Shown here piece after piece: positions 53,101 through 60,924 of a stretch of 64,000 bases of DNA. The position numbers and the translations under genes are program-made. Origin of the DNA: CAWINH01 sp963837425 (GTDB lineage: Bacteria > Chloroflexota > Limnocylindria > QHBO01); NCBI GenBank assembly GCA_963837425.1, contig CAWINH010000012.1, forward strand, positions 1 to 64,000, read 5' to 3'. The notes under the pieces are model-generated. The model searched no databases and was not told the origin of the DNA. It worked only from the letters and a program-made list of their open reading frames with translations. Every line of letters begins with the position of its first letter. The first letter of the stretch is position 1.

Positions 53101-53179
53101 GCGCTTCGAAGCGACGCCGTCTGCCATGCGCTGCGGGTACTGCCCGTTCCGGGAGATCTGCCCTGACGCCGCGCGCTGA
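50120..53179 (+). CDS. UvrD-type helicase fused to a RecB-family Fe-S nuclease (AdnB/AddA-like)
   Basis: 1019 aa. Superfamily 1A helicase: Walker A GAGTGKTT at 69-76, 'ILVDEFQDTNH' (about 281-291), 'VVGDDDQSIYRFRGA', 'LTDNFRSRQPI', and 'HVLTYHKAKGLEFPRVYMAG'. From about 775 a RecB-type nuclease domain follows with 'YDRVDRDPDGTVRITDYKSS' (Asp and Asp-x-Lys). Four cysteines, Cys790 ('YQECPARY') and Cys1005/1008/1014 ('RCGYCPFREICPDA'), have the spacing of the 4Fe-4S clamp in AddB/AdnB/Cas4 nucleases. It probably resects double-strand breaks. GTG start with GATAAC 6 nt before it; no Shine-Dalgarno. Confidence 0.92.
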   Translation: MSTAWDTIADVPAVVPSPNQLPIFEELVSAAPRRERPHLRIQPPLLADLTRRQRKAVTHGDGPLLIVAGAGTGKTTVITRRIAWLIAEKLAAPSEILALTFTDRAALEMTERVDRLVPYGYTDTVISTFHAFGDRLLREHALEAGLSDRTTVLSQAEQVIFLREHLFDLPLERFRPLGNPTRFLSALVTLISRARDEDVTPADYRRAADALAERAAAEPQNAALAEEAARQAELAALYEAYEALMRSTDRIDFGDQVSLALRLLREHPGILEAERARFRYILVDEFQDTNHTQFELVKLIAGTADANVTVVGDDDQSIYRFRGAALSNILGFREAYPRATRVVLTDNFRSRQPILDAAYRLIGHNNPERLEVREGLDKRLTARARFPGAAPSSTPIELLTFDTGTDEADAVAERIAASIRRGARPGEHAILVRANRDAEPFLRSLNMARVPWRFSGTAGLYRQPEVRVLVSFLRAVNDPSDSVSCYDLATSELFGLDPRDVTRALNAASRRRVPLETAFREAVAAPAEAPFGRRSVATVERLVATLDQHRLLSVERTTGELLYHFLTASGWLGRLAAEARESGEERLANVARLFEIVRRQSALLRDDRLPFLVAQIDTLIEAGDDPSTADVEAEGSDAVHVLTYHKAKGLEFPRVYMAGLVDDRFPTRSRGDRLPLPVELVSEPAPDTDHHLAEERRLFYVGMTRAREELVLSWAHDYGGRTARRLSPFVLEALDMPPATSLDALRPSAAERLGRNERPSRKPARGTLRPSLADRPLSLSYGQVSDYQECPARYRYAHVIRIPTPPSHQLVYGRALHAAAQAYHRAQMAGRAMPLPALLAELDANWESVGFLTRQHEVARQAAARDALTRFWSEQEQDPAHPIGVEQEFSVSIGGDRVRGRYDRVDRDPDGTVRITDYKSSDVRDPATANRRARDSLQLSIYALAYEAQHGSPPGEVALHFLESGLVGRAEPGASRLSRAVEQVSAVASGIRAGRFEATPSAMRCGYCPFREICPDAAR

Positions 53180-53191
53180 CCCGCCAGGGCC

Positions 53192-53599
53192 ATGACCCGT
53201 GGCAGCCGCCTGGCGGTCATCGGGCTCGTCGGTCTTGCGCTGCTGACTGCCACCGCGCTCGTGGTCTTCGCGTCGGGCGCCTGTCCCCAGGAGCTGCCCG
53301 GACAGTCATGTCCGGACGCGGGGCGCAACCAGGCGATCGTCATTGCGCTGGCCGCGATTGCCGCGGCGCTGCTTGGCATTCCCTTCGCCTTCCTGGCCGA
53401 ATTCGCATTTCGGCGCGGGATCGCCTTTCGCGGCGCGTGGGCGCGCGCGCTGCGGCGCGGGACGCTGTTGGGGGCGCTGATCGCGGTAGCGGGCGGACTG
53501 CGGCTGGGAAACGCGCTCTCCCCGCCGGCGGTCCTGTTCATCCTGCTCATCGCGGGCGTCGTGGAGTGGTTCGGCATCCGCTCGCTCGACAGTGCCTGA
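53192..53599 (+). CDS. Small polytopic membrane protein, unknown function
   Basis: 135 aa. Three to four hydrophobic segments at about 8-27, 46-68, 88-103 and 110-128, with a small loop containing two cysteines ('ACPQELPGQSCPD') after the first span that could form a disulfide outside. No known domain. It starts 12 bp after the helicase stop and ends 9 bp before the methyltransferase, so it travels in the same transcription unit. Confidence 0.7.
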   Translation: MTRGSRLAVIGLVGLALLTATALVVFASGACPQELPGQSCPDAGRNQAIVIALAAIAAALLGIPFAFLAEFAFRRGIAFRGAWARALRRGTLLGALIAVAGGLRLGNALSPPAVLFILLIAGVVEWFGIRSLDSA

Positions 53600-53608
53600 G
53601 GGGCGCGC

Positions 53609-54442
53609 GTGACGGCAGACATCTTCAGCGCACAGCCAACCGATGCGGACCTGCTCGCCGAGATCTATGACCTCGAGCATGACGAGGTCGTGGTGGACCT
53701 CGCCTTCTATCGGCAGATCGCGCGCCGCTCGCAGGGACCGACCCTCGATCTCGGTTGTGGATCCGGCCGGCTCTTTCTCAGCCTGCTGGCGGGTGGGGCG
53801 CGGCCACTGCTCGGCCTGGATGGCTCACCGGCCCTGCTGCGACGGGCGGAAAGGAGAGTGGACGCCAGCGACGTTCTGCGCCGCGCCCGCGAGGCAGGCC
53901 GCCTGCGCCTCGCGCTCGGCGACGCGCGGCGGTTGGAGGTGGCCATTCCGGATCCGCGCCTCCGCTTCCGGCTGATCGTCGCCGTCGGTCTGCTCCCACA
54001 CCTCGACGGCCCCGACGAGGCGATCGCGTTGCTGCAGGGCGCCCGACGCCGGCTGCTTCCCGATGGCGTGCTCATCCTCGATGACGTCGGGCCCGGTGAA
54101 CTCCCGACCCGCGACCTGCCGCTCTCGGTGGACTGGACTCGCGAGCTCAACGGCCGGACGGTCGTGCGGAGAAGCCAACTGGCGCGCCGCGCGGCGCCCG
54201 AGGGTGTTCGCGTGCTCTTCTCGACGCTGGCGGACGTGACAGGACCCGATGGTACGATAGCGCGGCTTCCAGCCAGCTATCGGCTCTGGTATCCATCACG
54301 GGAAGCGCTGACGGCGCTCGTCCGGGAAGCCGACCTGGCGGTGGAGCTCACCTACGGTTCGCATGAGCTGGAGCCGCTGGATTCGGCCAGCGACCGGCGC
54401 ATCGTCGTCGCCCGGCGAGTCGAGGGCAGTGGCGCCGCATGA
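53609..54442 (+). CDS. Class I SAM-dependent methyltransferase
   Basis: 277 aa. Motif I 'TLDLGCGSGRLFLSLL' (about 49-64), an acidic residue at the end of strand 2 ('LLGLDGSPALL'), and 'LPHLDGPDEAIALLQGARRR' with 'PDGVLILDDVGPGE' identify the fold. The substrate is unknown; the closest general type is the small-molecule or protein methyltransferase group. GTG start 9 bp after the upstream stop. Confidence 0.88.
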   Translation: MTADIFSAQPTDADLLAEIYDLEHDEVVVDLAFYRQIARRSQGPTLDLGCGSGRLFLSLLAGGARPLLGLDGSPALLRRAERRVDASDVLRRAREAGRLRLALGDARRLEVAIPDPRLRFRLIVAVGLLPHLDGPDEAIALLQGARRRLLPDGVLILDDVGPGELPTRDLPLSVDWTRELNGRTVVRRSQLARRAAPEGVRVLFSTLADVTGPDGTIARLPASYRLWYPSREALTALVREADLAVELTYGSHELEPLDSASDRRIVVARRVEGSGAA

Positions 54443-54450
54443 GGTGATGA

Positions 54451-55599
54451 GTGGTAGCTGAGCAGATCCGGCTCCTGGTCGTGGAGGACGTGCCGCAGGT
54501 GGCGGCGCACATGCGTGCGCTGCTCCAGGCACAGTCGCAGATCAGGATGCTCGAGGTCGTCACCCAGGGCGATCGAGCGGTGGCTGCGGCCGACGAGTAC
54601 AAGCCCGACGTCGTGATCGTGGATGCGCTCCTGCAGGGCCGGACTTCCGGCAAGCAGGTGGCCGATGCGATCCGCCGTGCCGAGCCGCAGGTCGGCATCA
54701 TCGTTCTCACCGTCCCCCAGAACCCGGTGCACGAGGACCCCGACCACGGCATCGACGCGGTGTTGACGATGCCGTTCTCCGGGTTCGACCTCACCACGAT
54801 CGTGCGCAAGACCTACGAGGATCGGTCGGTCGAGGCTGCTCACGAGCGCTCGCTGGTGGTCAGTCTCTTCTCGCCAAAGGGCGGCGTGGGACGCACCACG
54901 CTCGCCTACAACCTCGCGATCGCACTCGGCAGCGAGCACCGCGTGTGTCTCGTGGATGGATCGATGCAGTTCTCTGACCTGCGCGGCCTGCTGCGGGTCC
55001 CGGCCGGCGCACCATCGATCGTGAACCTCCCGACCGACCGCATCCGCGAGTCGGACGTGCAGGAGGTCGTGTGGAAGGATGCCGCCGGCATCGACGTACT
55101 GCTGGCGCCGCCCCGGGTCGAGATGGCGGAGATGGTGACCGTTCGAGACGTCGAGAAGGCGCTCAGCATCCTGCGCCAGCTGTACGAGTTCGTGGTGATC
55201 GATACCCGCGCAGCGCTTTCCGACGATGTCCTCGTCTTCCTCGACGCATCGGACCTGATCCTCCAGGTGCTCACCTACGACGCGATGGCCATCCGTGGGC
55301 TGGCCATGGCGGGCGAGGCATTCAACGCCATCGGCTATCCGGCGACCAAGCTCGCCACGGTCCTGAATCGGTCGGACGCCGCCGGTGGCTTCTCAAAGGC
55401 CGATCTCCAGGAGGCCCTCGGTCGCGCCATCGACTTCGAGGTGGTGTCCGACGGACGCCTGGTGCTGACCGCCAACAACGAGGGGATCGCCTTCGTCTCG
55501 TCCAGCCCGGATGCGCCGATCTCGGTCGGGGTCAGGCGCCTGGCCGGATCACTGGCTGAGCACCTCGCCCTTCGCGGCCCGGCGCTGGCGCGATCCTGA
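54451..55599 (+). CDS. Receiver plus degenerate ParA/MinD ATPase (CpaE/TadZ-like)
   Basis: 382 aa. A receiver domain (5-120) with acidic residues 12-13 ('VVEDVPQ') and Asp58 ('VVIVDALL') is followed by a ParA/MinD fold (135-382). The P-loop reads KGGVGRTT (143-150): the signature lysine is kept but the phosphate-binding lysine is Arg, a change known in TadZ/CpaE proteins and expected to reduce ATP hydrolysis. 'CLVDGSMQFSDLRGLL' and 'FVVIDTRAALSDDV' are the remaining nucleotide-site parts. No pilus genes are adjacent, so localisation of some other complex is possible. GTG start preceded by GAGGTG. Confidence 0.85.
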   Translation: MVAEQIRLLVVEDVPQVAAHMRALLQAQSQIRMLEVVTQGDRAVAAADEYKPDVVIVDALLQGRTSGKQVADAIRRAEPQVGIIVLTVPQNPVHEDPDHGIDAVLTMPFSGFDLTTIVRKTYEDRSVEAAHERSLVVSLFSPKGGVGRTTLAYNLAIALGSEHRVCLVDGSMQFSDLRGLLRVPAGAPSIVNLPTDRIRESDVQEVVWKDAAGIDVLLAPPRVEMAEMVTVRDVEKALSILRQLYEFVVIDTRAALSDDVLVFLDASDLILQVLTYDAMAIRGLAMAGEAFNAIGYPATKLATVLNRSDAAGGFSKADLQEALGRAIDFEVVSDGRLVLTANNEGIAFVSSSPDAPISVGVRRLAGSLAEHLALRGPALARS

Positions 55600-55605
55600 G
55601 GCTCG

Positions 55606-56433
55606 GTGATCGCCTCGCGATCTGATCCCCGCGCGGTCGGCGTCTTCGACTCCGGCGTTGGCGGCCTCACCGTCCTTGCGGAGCTGCGCCGCCGGCTGCC
55701 GGACGAGTCGACGATCTACCTCGGGGACAACGCACGGACCCCATACGGTCCTCGCCCCGCCGACGAGGTGCGACGCTTCACGCTCGAGGGCGTGCGCTGG
55801 CTGACGTCCCAGGACGTCAAGCTGCTCGTCCTCGCCTGCAACACGGCGACGTCGCAGGCGCTCCCGGCAGTGCGCGCAGCCTCGCCGGTGCCGGTGCTGG
55901 GCGTGGTTCGACCGGGCGCCGTCGCCGCCGCCGCGTCGACGCGCTCCGCCCACGTCGGCGTGATCGCCACGCTCGGGACGGTCAGGTCCGGAGCCTATTC
56001 GGACGCCATTGGCGAGGCCGATGCCCGCGTGCGAGTCACCCAGCAGGCGTGCCCGGACCTCGTGCCGCTCGTCGAGGCCGGCGAGCTCGACGGTCCCCGC
56101 GCGGAGGAGGCGGTGGGCAGCTATCTCGGGTCACTGCTCGCCGGCGACCCCGAGATCGACACCCTGCTGCTCGGGTGCACCCACTACCCGTTGCTGCGGC
56201 CAATCATCGAGGCGGTGGTGGGCCCCCGGGTGGCGGTCGTCGACTCCGCGTTCACGACCGCGCTGGCGGCCGAGGATCTGCTCGACGCGCTCGGCGCGCG
56301 CGCCCCCCACGGGACCGGCGTCGCGCACCGGGTCGCCTCGACTGGCGATATCAATGCTTTCATGCGGGTCGCTCCCCGTCTGTTCGGTGCCAGCCTCCCG
56401 GCCGTCGAGGCGGCCGAGCTGACGGCCGACTAG
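55606..56433 (+). CDS. murI: Glutamate racemase
   Basis: 275 aa. Makes D-glutamate for peptidoglycan. The two catalytic cysteines are Cys78 ('LACNTATSQAL') and Cys191 ('GCTHYPLLRP'); 'VGVFDSGVGGLTVL' and 'YLGDNARTPYGPR' are also diagnostic. GTG start 6 bp after the upstream stop. Its stop codon TAG at 56431 is the first part of the TAGACT box of the following gene. Confidence 0.96.
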   Translation: MIASRSDPRAVGVFDSGVGGLTVLAELRRRLPDESTIYLGDNARTPYGPRPADEVRRFTLEGVRWLTSQDVKLLVLACNTATSQALPAVRAASPVPVLGVVRPGAVAAAASTRSAHVGVIATLGTVRSGAYSDAIGEADARVRVTQQACPDLVPLVEAGELDGPRAEEAVGSYLGSLLAGDPEIDTLLLGCTHYPLLRPIIEAVVGPRVAVVDSAFTTALAAEDLLDALGARAPHGTGVAHRVASTGDINAFMRVAPRLFGASLPAVEAAELTAD

Positions 56434-56444
56434 ACTTTCGATCC

Positions 56445-57614
56445 ATGGCACGCAACGCGAGCCGAGTGGGCATGGGCCTCGTGGTGGGCGGGCTGCTGGC
56501 GATGGGCGCCAGCGTCGCCCAGCGGGAGCTGCTGCGCCGCGCGGGCACTCGCCTCATCGACTGGGACGCGGTGCGCGACATCGCGCGCCGGCGACTCGGT
56601 CGTGCCGGGGCGCCGCTGACGGCCGAATATCGCGAGGAGGCGGAGGCGTTCTACCGTCGCGCCCTGGTGGGGATCGAGCCGATCGTGGCGGAGGAGATCG
56701 GCGCCGAGCTGCCACGCGCCCTCGAGGAGCCGGCGGTCATCGATCGCTGGGGCTGGGTGGAGCTGAACCTCGCCACCTTCGAATCGCTCTTCGGGCGGGT
56801 AGAGGAGCTCATCAACGAATCGACCCACGGGGCCGACACCCCGGGCAGGGCGCTGGCGCGGATCCTGAACCGCAGCCTGTCGAACCAGCAGATCGGGCTG
56901 CTCCTCGCCTTCCTCGCCCGCAAGGTGCTGGGGCAATACGACGTCAGCCTGCTCGCCGCCAACCCGGGGACCCGAGGTCGGCTGCACTTCGTGGAGCCGA
57001 ACATCGTTGCCACCGCGACAGCGCTGCGCGTACCGCTCGACGAGTTCCGGACCTTCATCGCCCTTCACGAGGCCACCCACGCCTTCGAATTCGAGGCGTA
57101 CCCGTGGCTCCGGGAGCACTTCGCGTCGCTCGTGCACGAGACCGTGGAGCAACTCGTTGCCGAATCGGGGGGGATCGGCGGCAGGCTGCGCTCCGCGATG
57201 GCGCGTCGCGGATCGGGCCACTGGCTCGAGCGGATGCTGACGCCAAACCAGCTGGCGACGTTCCAGAAGACCCAGGCCCTGATGTCGCTCCTGGAGGGAT
57301 ATTCGAACCACGTCATGAATGCCGCCGGCGAGCGGCTGCTCCCGGGGTTCACGCAGCTTCACGAACGCTTCGAGCGTCGGCACGAAGCGCGCGGGACGCT
57401 GGATCGGGCGATCCTGCGGGTCACCGGCCTGGACCTCAAGATGGAGCAGTACGAGGCCGGCGAACGCTTCGCGGACGCGGTTATCGCGCGCCGCGGCGGA
57501 GCATTCCTGCAAAAAGTCTGGGAGGGTCCCGAACGGCTGCCTAGCCTCGCCGAGATTCGCGACCCTGCGACGTGGATCGCGCGCATCGAGCGTGGCGGGG
57601 AGGGCGACGGCTGA
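56445..57614 (+). CDS. Zinc-dependent metalloprotease-like protein (DUF2342, F420-biosynthesis-associated type)
   Basis: 389 aa. An N-terminal hydrophobic stretch (about 8-23) precedes a helical protein with the zincin motif HEATH at 208-212 ('FIALHEATHAFEFEAYPWLR'), as in the DUF2342/zincin_2 family, often called coenzyme F420 biosynthesis-associated. Its proteolytic activity has not been shown. ATG at 56445 lies 8 nt after TAGACT (56431-56436), giving a leaderless mRNA with its -10 box overlapping the murI stop. No F420 gene is nearby in this window. Confidence 0.88.
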   Translation: MARNASRVGMGLVVGGLLAMGASVAQRELLRRAGTRLIDWDAVRDIARRRLGRAGAPLTAEYREEAEAFYRRALVGIEPIVAEEIGAELPRALEEPAVIDRWGWVELNLATFESLFGRVEELINESTHGADTPGRALARILNRSLSNQQIGLLLAFLARKVLGQYDVSLLAANPGTRGRLHFVEPNIVATATALRVPLDEFRTFIALHEATHAFEFEAYPWLREHFASLVHETVEQLVAESGGIGGRLRSAMARRGSGHWLERMLTPNQLATFQKTQALMSLLEGYSNHVMNAAGERLLPGFTQLHERFERRHEARGTLDRAILRVTGLDLKMEQYEAGERFADAVIARRGGAFLQKVWEGPERLPSLAEIRDPATWIARIERGGEGDG

Positions 57615-58606
57615 GCGGGAGCGAGATCGCGGTCCTTGCCACGCCCATCTTCGGGCGGCCGCTCACCAGCGAGCAGACCGGCCGCATCGAGGAGGTGAGT
57701 GGCGTACGAGTGGTCCCCATCTCACGGGACGGGCTGGTCCACGATGACGCACAGGCGTCACTCGACCAGGCGCGGGTGCTGCTGCGTGGCGGGCTCCCCG
57801 CGGCGGTGCTCGACCACCTCCTGGGTCGCGCCCCGCGCCTCGAATGGATTCACTCGTTCTCGGCCGGCGTTGATCGGGTCGCCACGCCCGCGGTTCGCGC
57901 CCGCGGGCTCATCGTCACGAACGCCCGCGGCGTGTTCAGCGCACCGATTGCCGAGTACGTTGTCATGATGTGCCTGGCCATCGCCCGGCACCTCCCCCAG
58001 CTGATCGAGCTGCAGCGGGAGCGGACGTGGCAGCCCCTCCCGGGACGCGAGCTGGCCGGGGTGACGATCGGCATCGTGGGCTACGGGAGCATCGGCGCGG
58101 AGATCGCACGCCTGGTGGCCCCGTTCGGCACCCGGGTCGTCGCCACTCGCCGCCGGCCCGAGCGTGGTACCGGTGGCCTGCAGAACGTCGAGCTGCTGCC
58201 GGTCGACGCGCTTGACGATCTCCTGCGCCAGTCCGACATGGTCGTCATTGCGGCGCCGCTCACCGAAGAGACGGCCGGGATGATCGGCGCCGCGCAGCTG
58301 CTCGAGATGCGCGAGGATGCGTGGCTCATCAACGTCGCGCGCGGGCGGCTGCTCGACGAGCAGGCTCTGCGGCGCGCCCTCGAGTCGGGCTGGATCGGCG
58401 GCGCGGTCCTCGACGTCTTCACCGAGGAGCCGTTGTCCGCCGAATCCCCGCTCTACGAGATGCCCAACGTGATCATCACCCCCCACACAAGCTGGTCGGG
58501 CGATCGCGTCGTCGCTCGGTCGCTCGACCTCTTCGTCGACAACCTCCGGCGGTTTGCGGCCGGCCAGCCCCTGGAGAACGTCGTGGACCTGGAGGCCGGG
58601 TACTAG
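57572..58606 (+). CDS. D-isomer-specific 2-hydroxyacid dehydrogenase
   Basis: 344 aa. The NAD-binding domain has 'GVTIGIVGYGSIGAEIARLV' (about 155-175); catalytic residues lie in 'INVARGRLLDEQALRRAL' (Arg), 'DVFTEEPLSAESPLYEMPN' (Glu) and 'ITPHTSWSGD' (His). The substrate could be phosphoglycerate, glyoxylate or another 2-hydroxyacid. The GTG at 57572 overlaps the upstream gene by 43 bp; a CTG at 57611 preceded by a GGGGAGGG is a likely alternative that gives a normal family N-terminus ('SGSEIAVLATPIFGRP'). Confidence 0.9.
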   Translation: MDRAHRAWRGGRRLSGSEIAVLATPIFGRPLTSEQTGRIEEVSGVRVVPISRDGLVHDDAQASLDQARVLLRGGLPAAVLDHLLGRAPRLEWIHSFSAGVDRVATPAVRARGLIVTNARGVFSAPIAEYVVMMCLAIARHLPQLIELQRERTWQPLPGRELAGVTIGIVGYGSIGAEIARLVAPFGTRVVATRRRPERGTGGLQNVELLPVDALDDLLRQSDMVVIAAPLTEETAGMIGAAQLLEMREDAWLINVARGRLLDEQALRRALESGWIGGAVLDVFTEEPLSAESPLYEMPNVIITPHTSWSGDRVVARSLDLFVDNLRRFAAGQPLENVVDLEAGY

Positions 58607-58610
58607 CCGG

Positions 58611-59705
58611 ATGCAGGTCACGATCATTGGCCTGCCGGGGAGCGGCAAGACGACGGTCTTCAACGCGCTGACCGGTGGACGGGCGGAGACCGGCGGCTTC
58701 TCGGGCGGTCGTGCGGCCCCGAACATCGGTGTCGTCAAGGTGCCCGACGACAGACTCGATCAGTTGGCGGCGCTCTTCCATCCGCGGAAGACGACCCCGG
58801 CGGACGTGACGTACGTCGACGTCGCAATCCCTGCCGGCGCGACCCGCGAAGGGACGGTGCAGCCCGATGTCCTGGCCCAGATCCGCAACGCGGATGCGCT
58901 GCTGCACGTCGCCCGCGGCTTCGAGGATCCCGCCCAGGCTTCCACCGCCGACCCGTGGCGCGACGTCGAGTCGCTCGACCTCGAGTTCACCGTTGCCGAT
59001 CTGGGGGTCATCGAGAAGCGGCTCGAACGGCTGCGGACCACCGGACGGCACGGGACGCCCACGGAGCGAGAGCAGAACGCGATCGAGGAGGAGCTGCTTG
59101 AGCGGCTCGAGGCCCACCTCACGAAGGACGAGCCGCTGCGTTCACTGCCGCTCACTGAAGACGAAGAGCATCGGCTCCGCGGATACCGATTCCTGACCCA
59201 GAAACCGGTCCTCGTGGTCCTCAACATCGGGGAGGAGCGCCTGCCGGAGGCGCCACGTCTCGCGGAGACCGGGCGCGAGCGGTATGCGCAGCCGCACAGT
59301 GACGTCGTGGCATTGGCCGCCAAGATCGAGGCGGAGATCGCCGAGCTGAGCGCCGAGGATGCCGCGCCCTTCATGACGGACCTTGGGATTGGGGAGGCCA
59401 GCCGCGGGCGGGTGATCCGGCTCACGTATCGGCTGCTCGGGCTGTTCAGCTTCTTCACCGCGGGCGATGACGAATGTCGGGCGTGGACGCTGCGGACCGG
59501 CGCAACCGCGGTAGACGCCGCGGACGCCATTCACACCGACCTCGCGCGCGGCTTCATCCGTGCCGAGGTCGTGACCTTCGACGACCTCATCGCGAGCGGC
59601 AGCCTGGCCGAGGCGCGCCGTCGCGGGGTCCTGCGGTCGGAGGGAAAGACCTACGAGGTGCGGGACGGGGACGTGATCGAGGTGCTCTTCAACGTCTCCC
59701 GCTAG
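58611..59705 (+). CDS. ychF: OBG-type ATPase YchF
   Basis: 364 aa. P-loop 'GLPGSGKTTVFNALTGG' (7-23) and the 'LNIGEE' motif in place of NKxD, which shifts specificity to ATP in the YchF family. A coiled-coil insert (about 130-195) and a C-terminal TGS domain ('RAWTLRTGATAVDAADAIHT', 'VRDGDVIEVLFNV') complete the match. Ribosome-associated, linked to translation and stress. It begins 4 bp after the dehydrogenase stop. Its stop interlocks with the next gene in CTAG. Confidence 0.95.
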   Translation: MQVTIIGLPGSGKTTVFNALTGGRAETGGFSGGRAAPNIGVVKVPDDRLDQLAALFHPRKTTPADVTYVDVAIPAGATREGTVQPDVLAQIRNADALLHVARGFEDPAQASTADPWRDVESLDLEFTVADLGVIEKRLERLRTTGRHGTPTEREQNAIEEELLERLEAHLTKDEPLRSLPLTEDEEHRLRGYRFLTQKPVLVVLNIGEERLPEAPRLAETGRERYAQPHSDVVALAAKIEAEIAELSAEDAAPFMTDLGIGEASRGRVIRLTYRLLGLFSFFTAGDDECRAWTLRTGATAVDAADAIHTDLARGFIRAEVVTFDDLIASGSLAEARRRGVLRSEGKTYEVRDGDVIEVLFNVSR

Positions 59706-60025
59706 GAGCTGCGGTCGAGCTCGGCCACGACGCTGCGGTAGTCGTCTGACTGGTCCACGAGGTAGGTGTCCTCGGCCTGGTGGCCGACGCTCATGCTGGC
59801 TCGCAGCTTCTCGTCGCCGATGTACGTGAACCCATGATGGCGCTCGAGCTCGCGGGCCACGGCCTCGACGAGCGTGTCCTCCTCGTAGCTTTCCAGGACG
59901 GCACCGCGCGCGGCCTTCACGATGTCCGCGAACGCCTCCGGCGTGTGATCCCGCTCGCTGACGAGGAGCGCGTCCGTCATCAGGTCGGTGGGCCCCTCAT
60001 GGAGCTCGTAGAAGTAGAGTCGCAT
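59702..60025 (-). CDS. Small hypothetical protein
   Basis: 107 aa. Soluble alpha/beta protein with an acidic character ('EAFADIVKAARGAVLESYEE', 'EDTLVEAVARELERHHGFTY'). No recognised motif. The ATG at 60025 is 9 nt after TATCAT (60040-60035), a box shared with the divergent PfkB gene, so it looks near-leaderless. Convergent with ychF. Confidence 0.7.
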   Translation of the reverse strand: MRLYFYELHEGPTDLMTDALLVSERDHTPEAFADIVKAARGAVLESYEEDTLVEAVARELERHHGFTYIGDEKLRASMSVGHQAEDTYLVDQSDDYRSVVAELDRSS

Positions 60026-60033
60026 GGCCCGCC

Positions 60034-60040
60034 GATGATA
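60034..60040. promoter_or_regulatory. Shared -10 region of two divergent near-leaderless genes
   Basis: GATGATA reads TATCAT on the minus strand (9 nt before the ATG at 60025) and GATGAT on the plus strand (6 nt before the ATG at 60046). Only 20 bp separate the two start codons. Confidence 0.4.
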
Positions 60041-60045
60041 GACCG

Positions 60046-60924
60046 ATGCAGACCCAGCCGCCGATGACGGGCCTCGACCTCCTCCTGGTCGGTGGCCTCA
60101 CGATCGACCGCCTGCCCGACGGGTCCCTGGCGGCGGGCGGATCAGTCCTCCACGCGGCGCGCGCCACCGCCGGGGCCGACTGGCGCGTGGGTGCGGTGCT
60201 CTCGGTGGGGAACGAGCCGCAGGCGCGAGAGGCTGTGCGCGAGATCAGGGAGCTCGTCGCGGTCGTGCAGGTGGATGCGGTGGAGCGCTCGATCGGCTTC
60301 GAGCACGCCGAAGGACCGACCGGGCGGCAGTTGCGGTTCACCGGGTCCGGCCGTCGGCTCGAGTGCGCCCCGCTCGCGATCCGGCCATCGTTCGTGCTGT
60401 ACCTGCCGGTCGCCGACGAGCTGGCGGTGGATCTCGCCGGTCAGTCGTACCCGGGGGCGCGGTGCGGGGCCGTCCTGCAGGGCTGGCTGCGGCGGCTCGA
60501 GGCGGGGCGTTCGGTCAGGCCCCTGCCGCTGCGTTCGCTGCCGGCCGCCCTCGTGGAGCAGTTGCGTGGCTTCGAGCTGCTGCTCGCCAGCCGCGAGGAC
60601 CTGGCGGCTGACGGCGCCGATCCGCCGACGCAGCTTCATGCCATGCGGGCGAGGTTCGGCTCCCACCCGACCCTGATCGTGACCGATGGCATCGACGGCG
60701 CGTGGCTCGACGCCGGGGGCCTGACGCGATCCGAGCCCGCGTGGCGGGTGGCGGTCGCGCGCCGCATCGACGGCGTGTCGACGATCGGGGCCGGGGACGT
60801 CTTCGCGGCAGGGATGATGGTCGGCCTTCCGGCGGCTCCCGCGTCGCATGCCGAGCTCAGCCGGCAGGTGAAGACGGCGATGGCGCTGGTGGCGACGATG
60901 CTCGAGGGACGTCGCGAGACGTAA
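60046..60924 (+). CDS. PfkB-family carbohydrate kinase-like protein
   Basis: 292 aa. Ends with the PfkB signature 2 'GVSTIGAGDVFAAGMMVGLP' including the catalytic Asp; the start 'LLLVGGLTIDRLPDG' and 'AAGGSVLHAARATAGADW' match signature 1 of the ribokinase fold. Substrate unknown; the protein is at the short end for ribokinases. Its 3' end overlaps the convergent exonuclease gene by 68 bp. Confidence 0.85.
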   Translation: MQTQPPMTGLDLLLVGGLTIDRLPDGSLAAGGSVLHAARATAGADWRVGAVLSVGNEPQAREAVREIRELVAVVQVDAVERSIGFEHAEGPTGRQLRFTGSGRRLECAPLAIRPSFVLYLPVADELAVDLAGQSYPGARCGAVLQGWLRRLEAGRSVRPLPLRSLPAALVEQLRGFELLLASREDLAADGADPPTQLHAMRARFGSHPTLIVTDGIDGAWLDAGGLTRSEPAWRVAVARRIDGVSTIGAGDVFAAGMMVGLPAAPASHAELSRQVKTAMALVATMLEGRRET

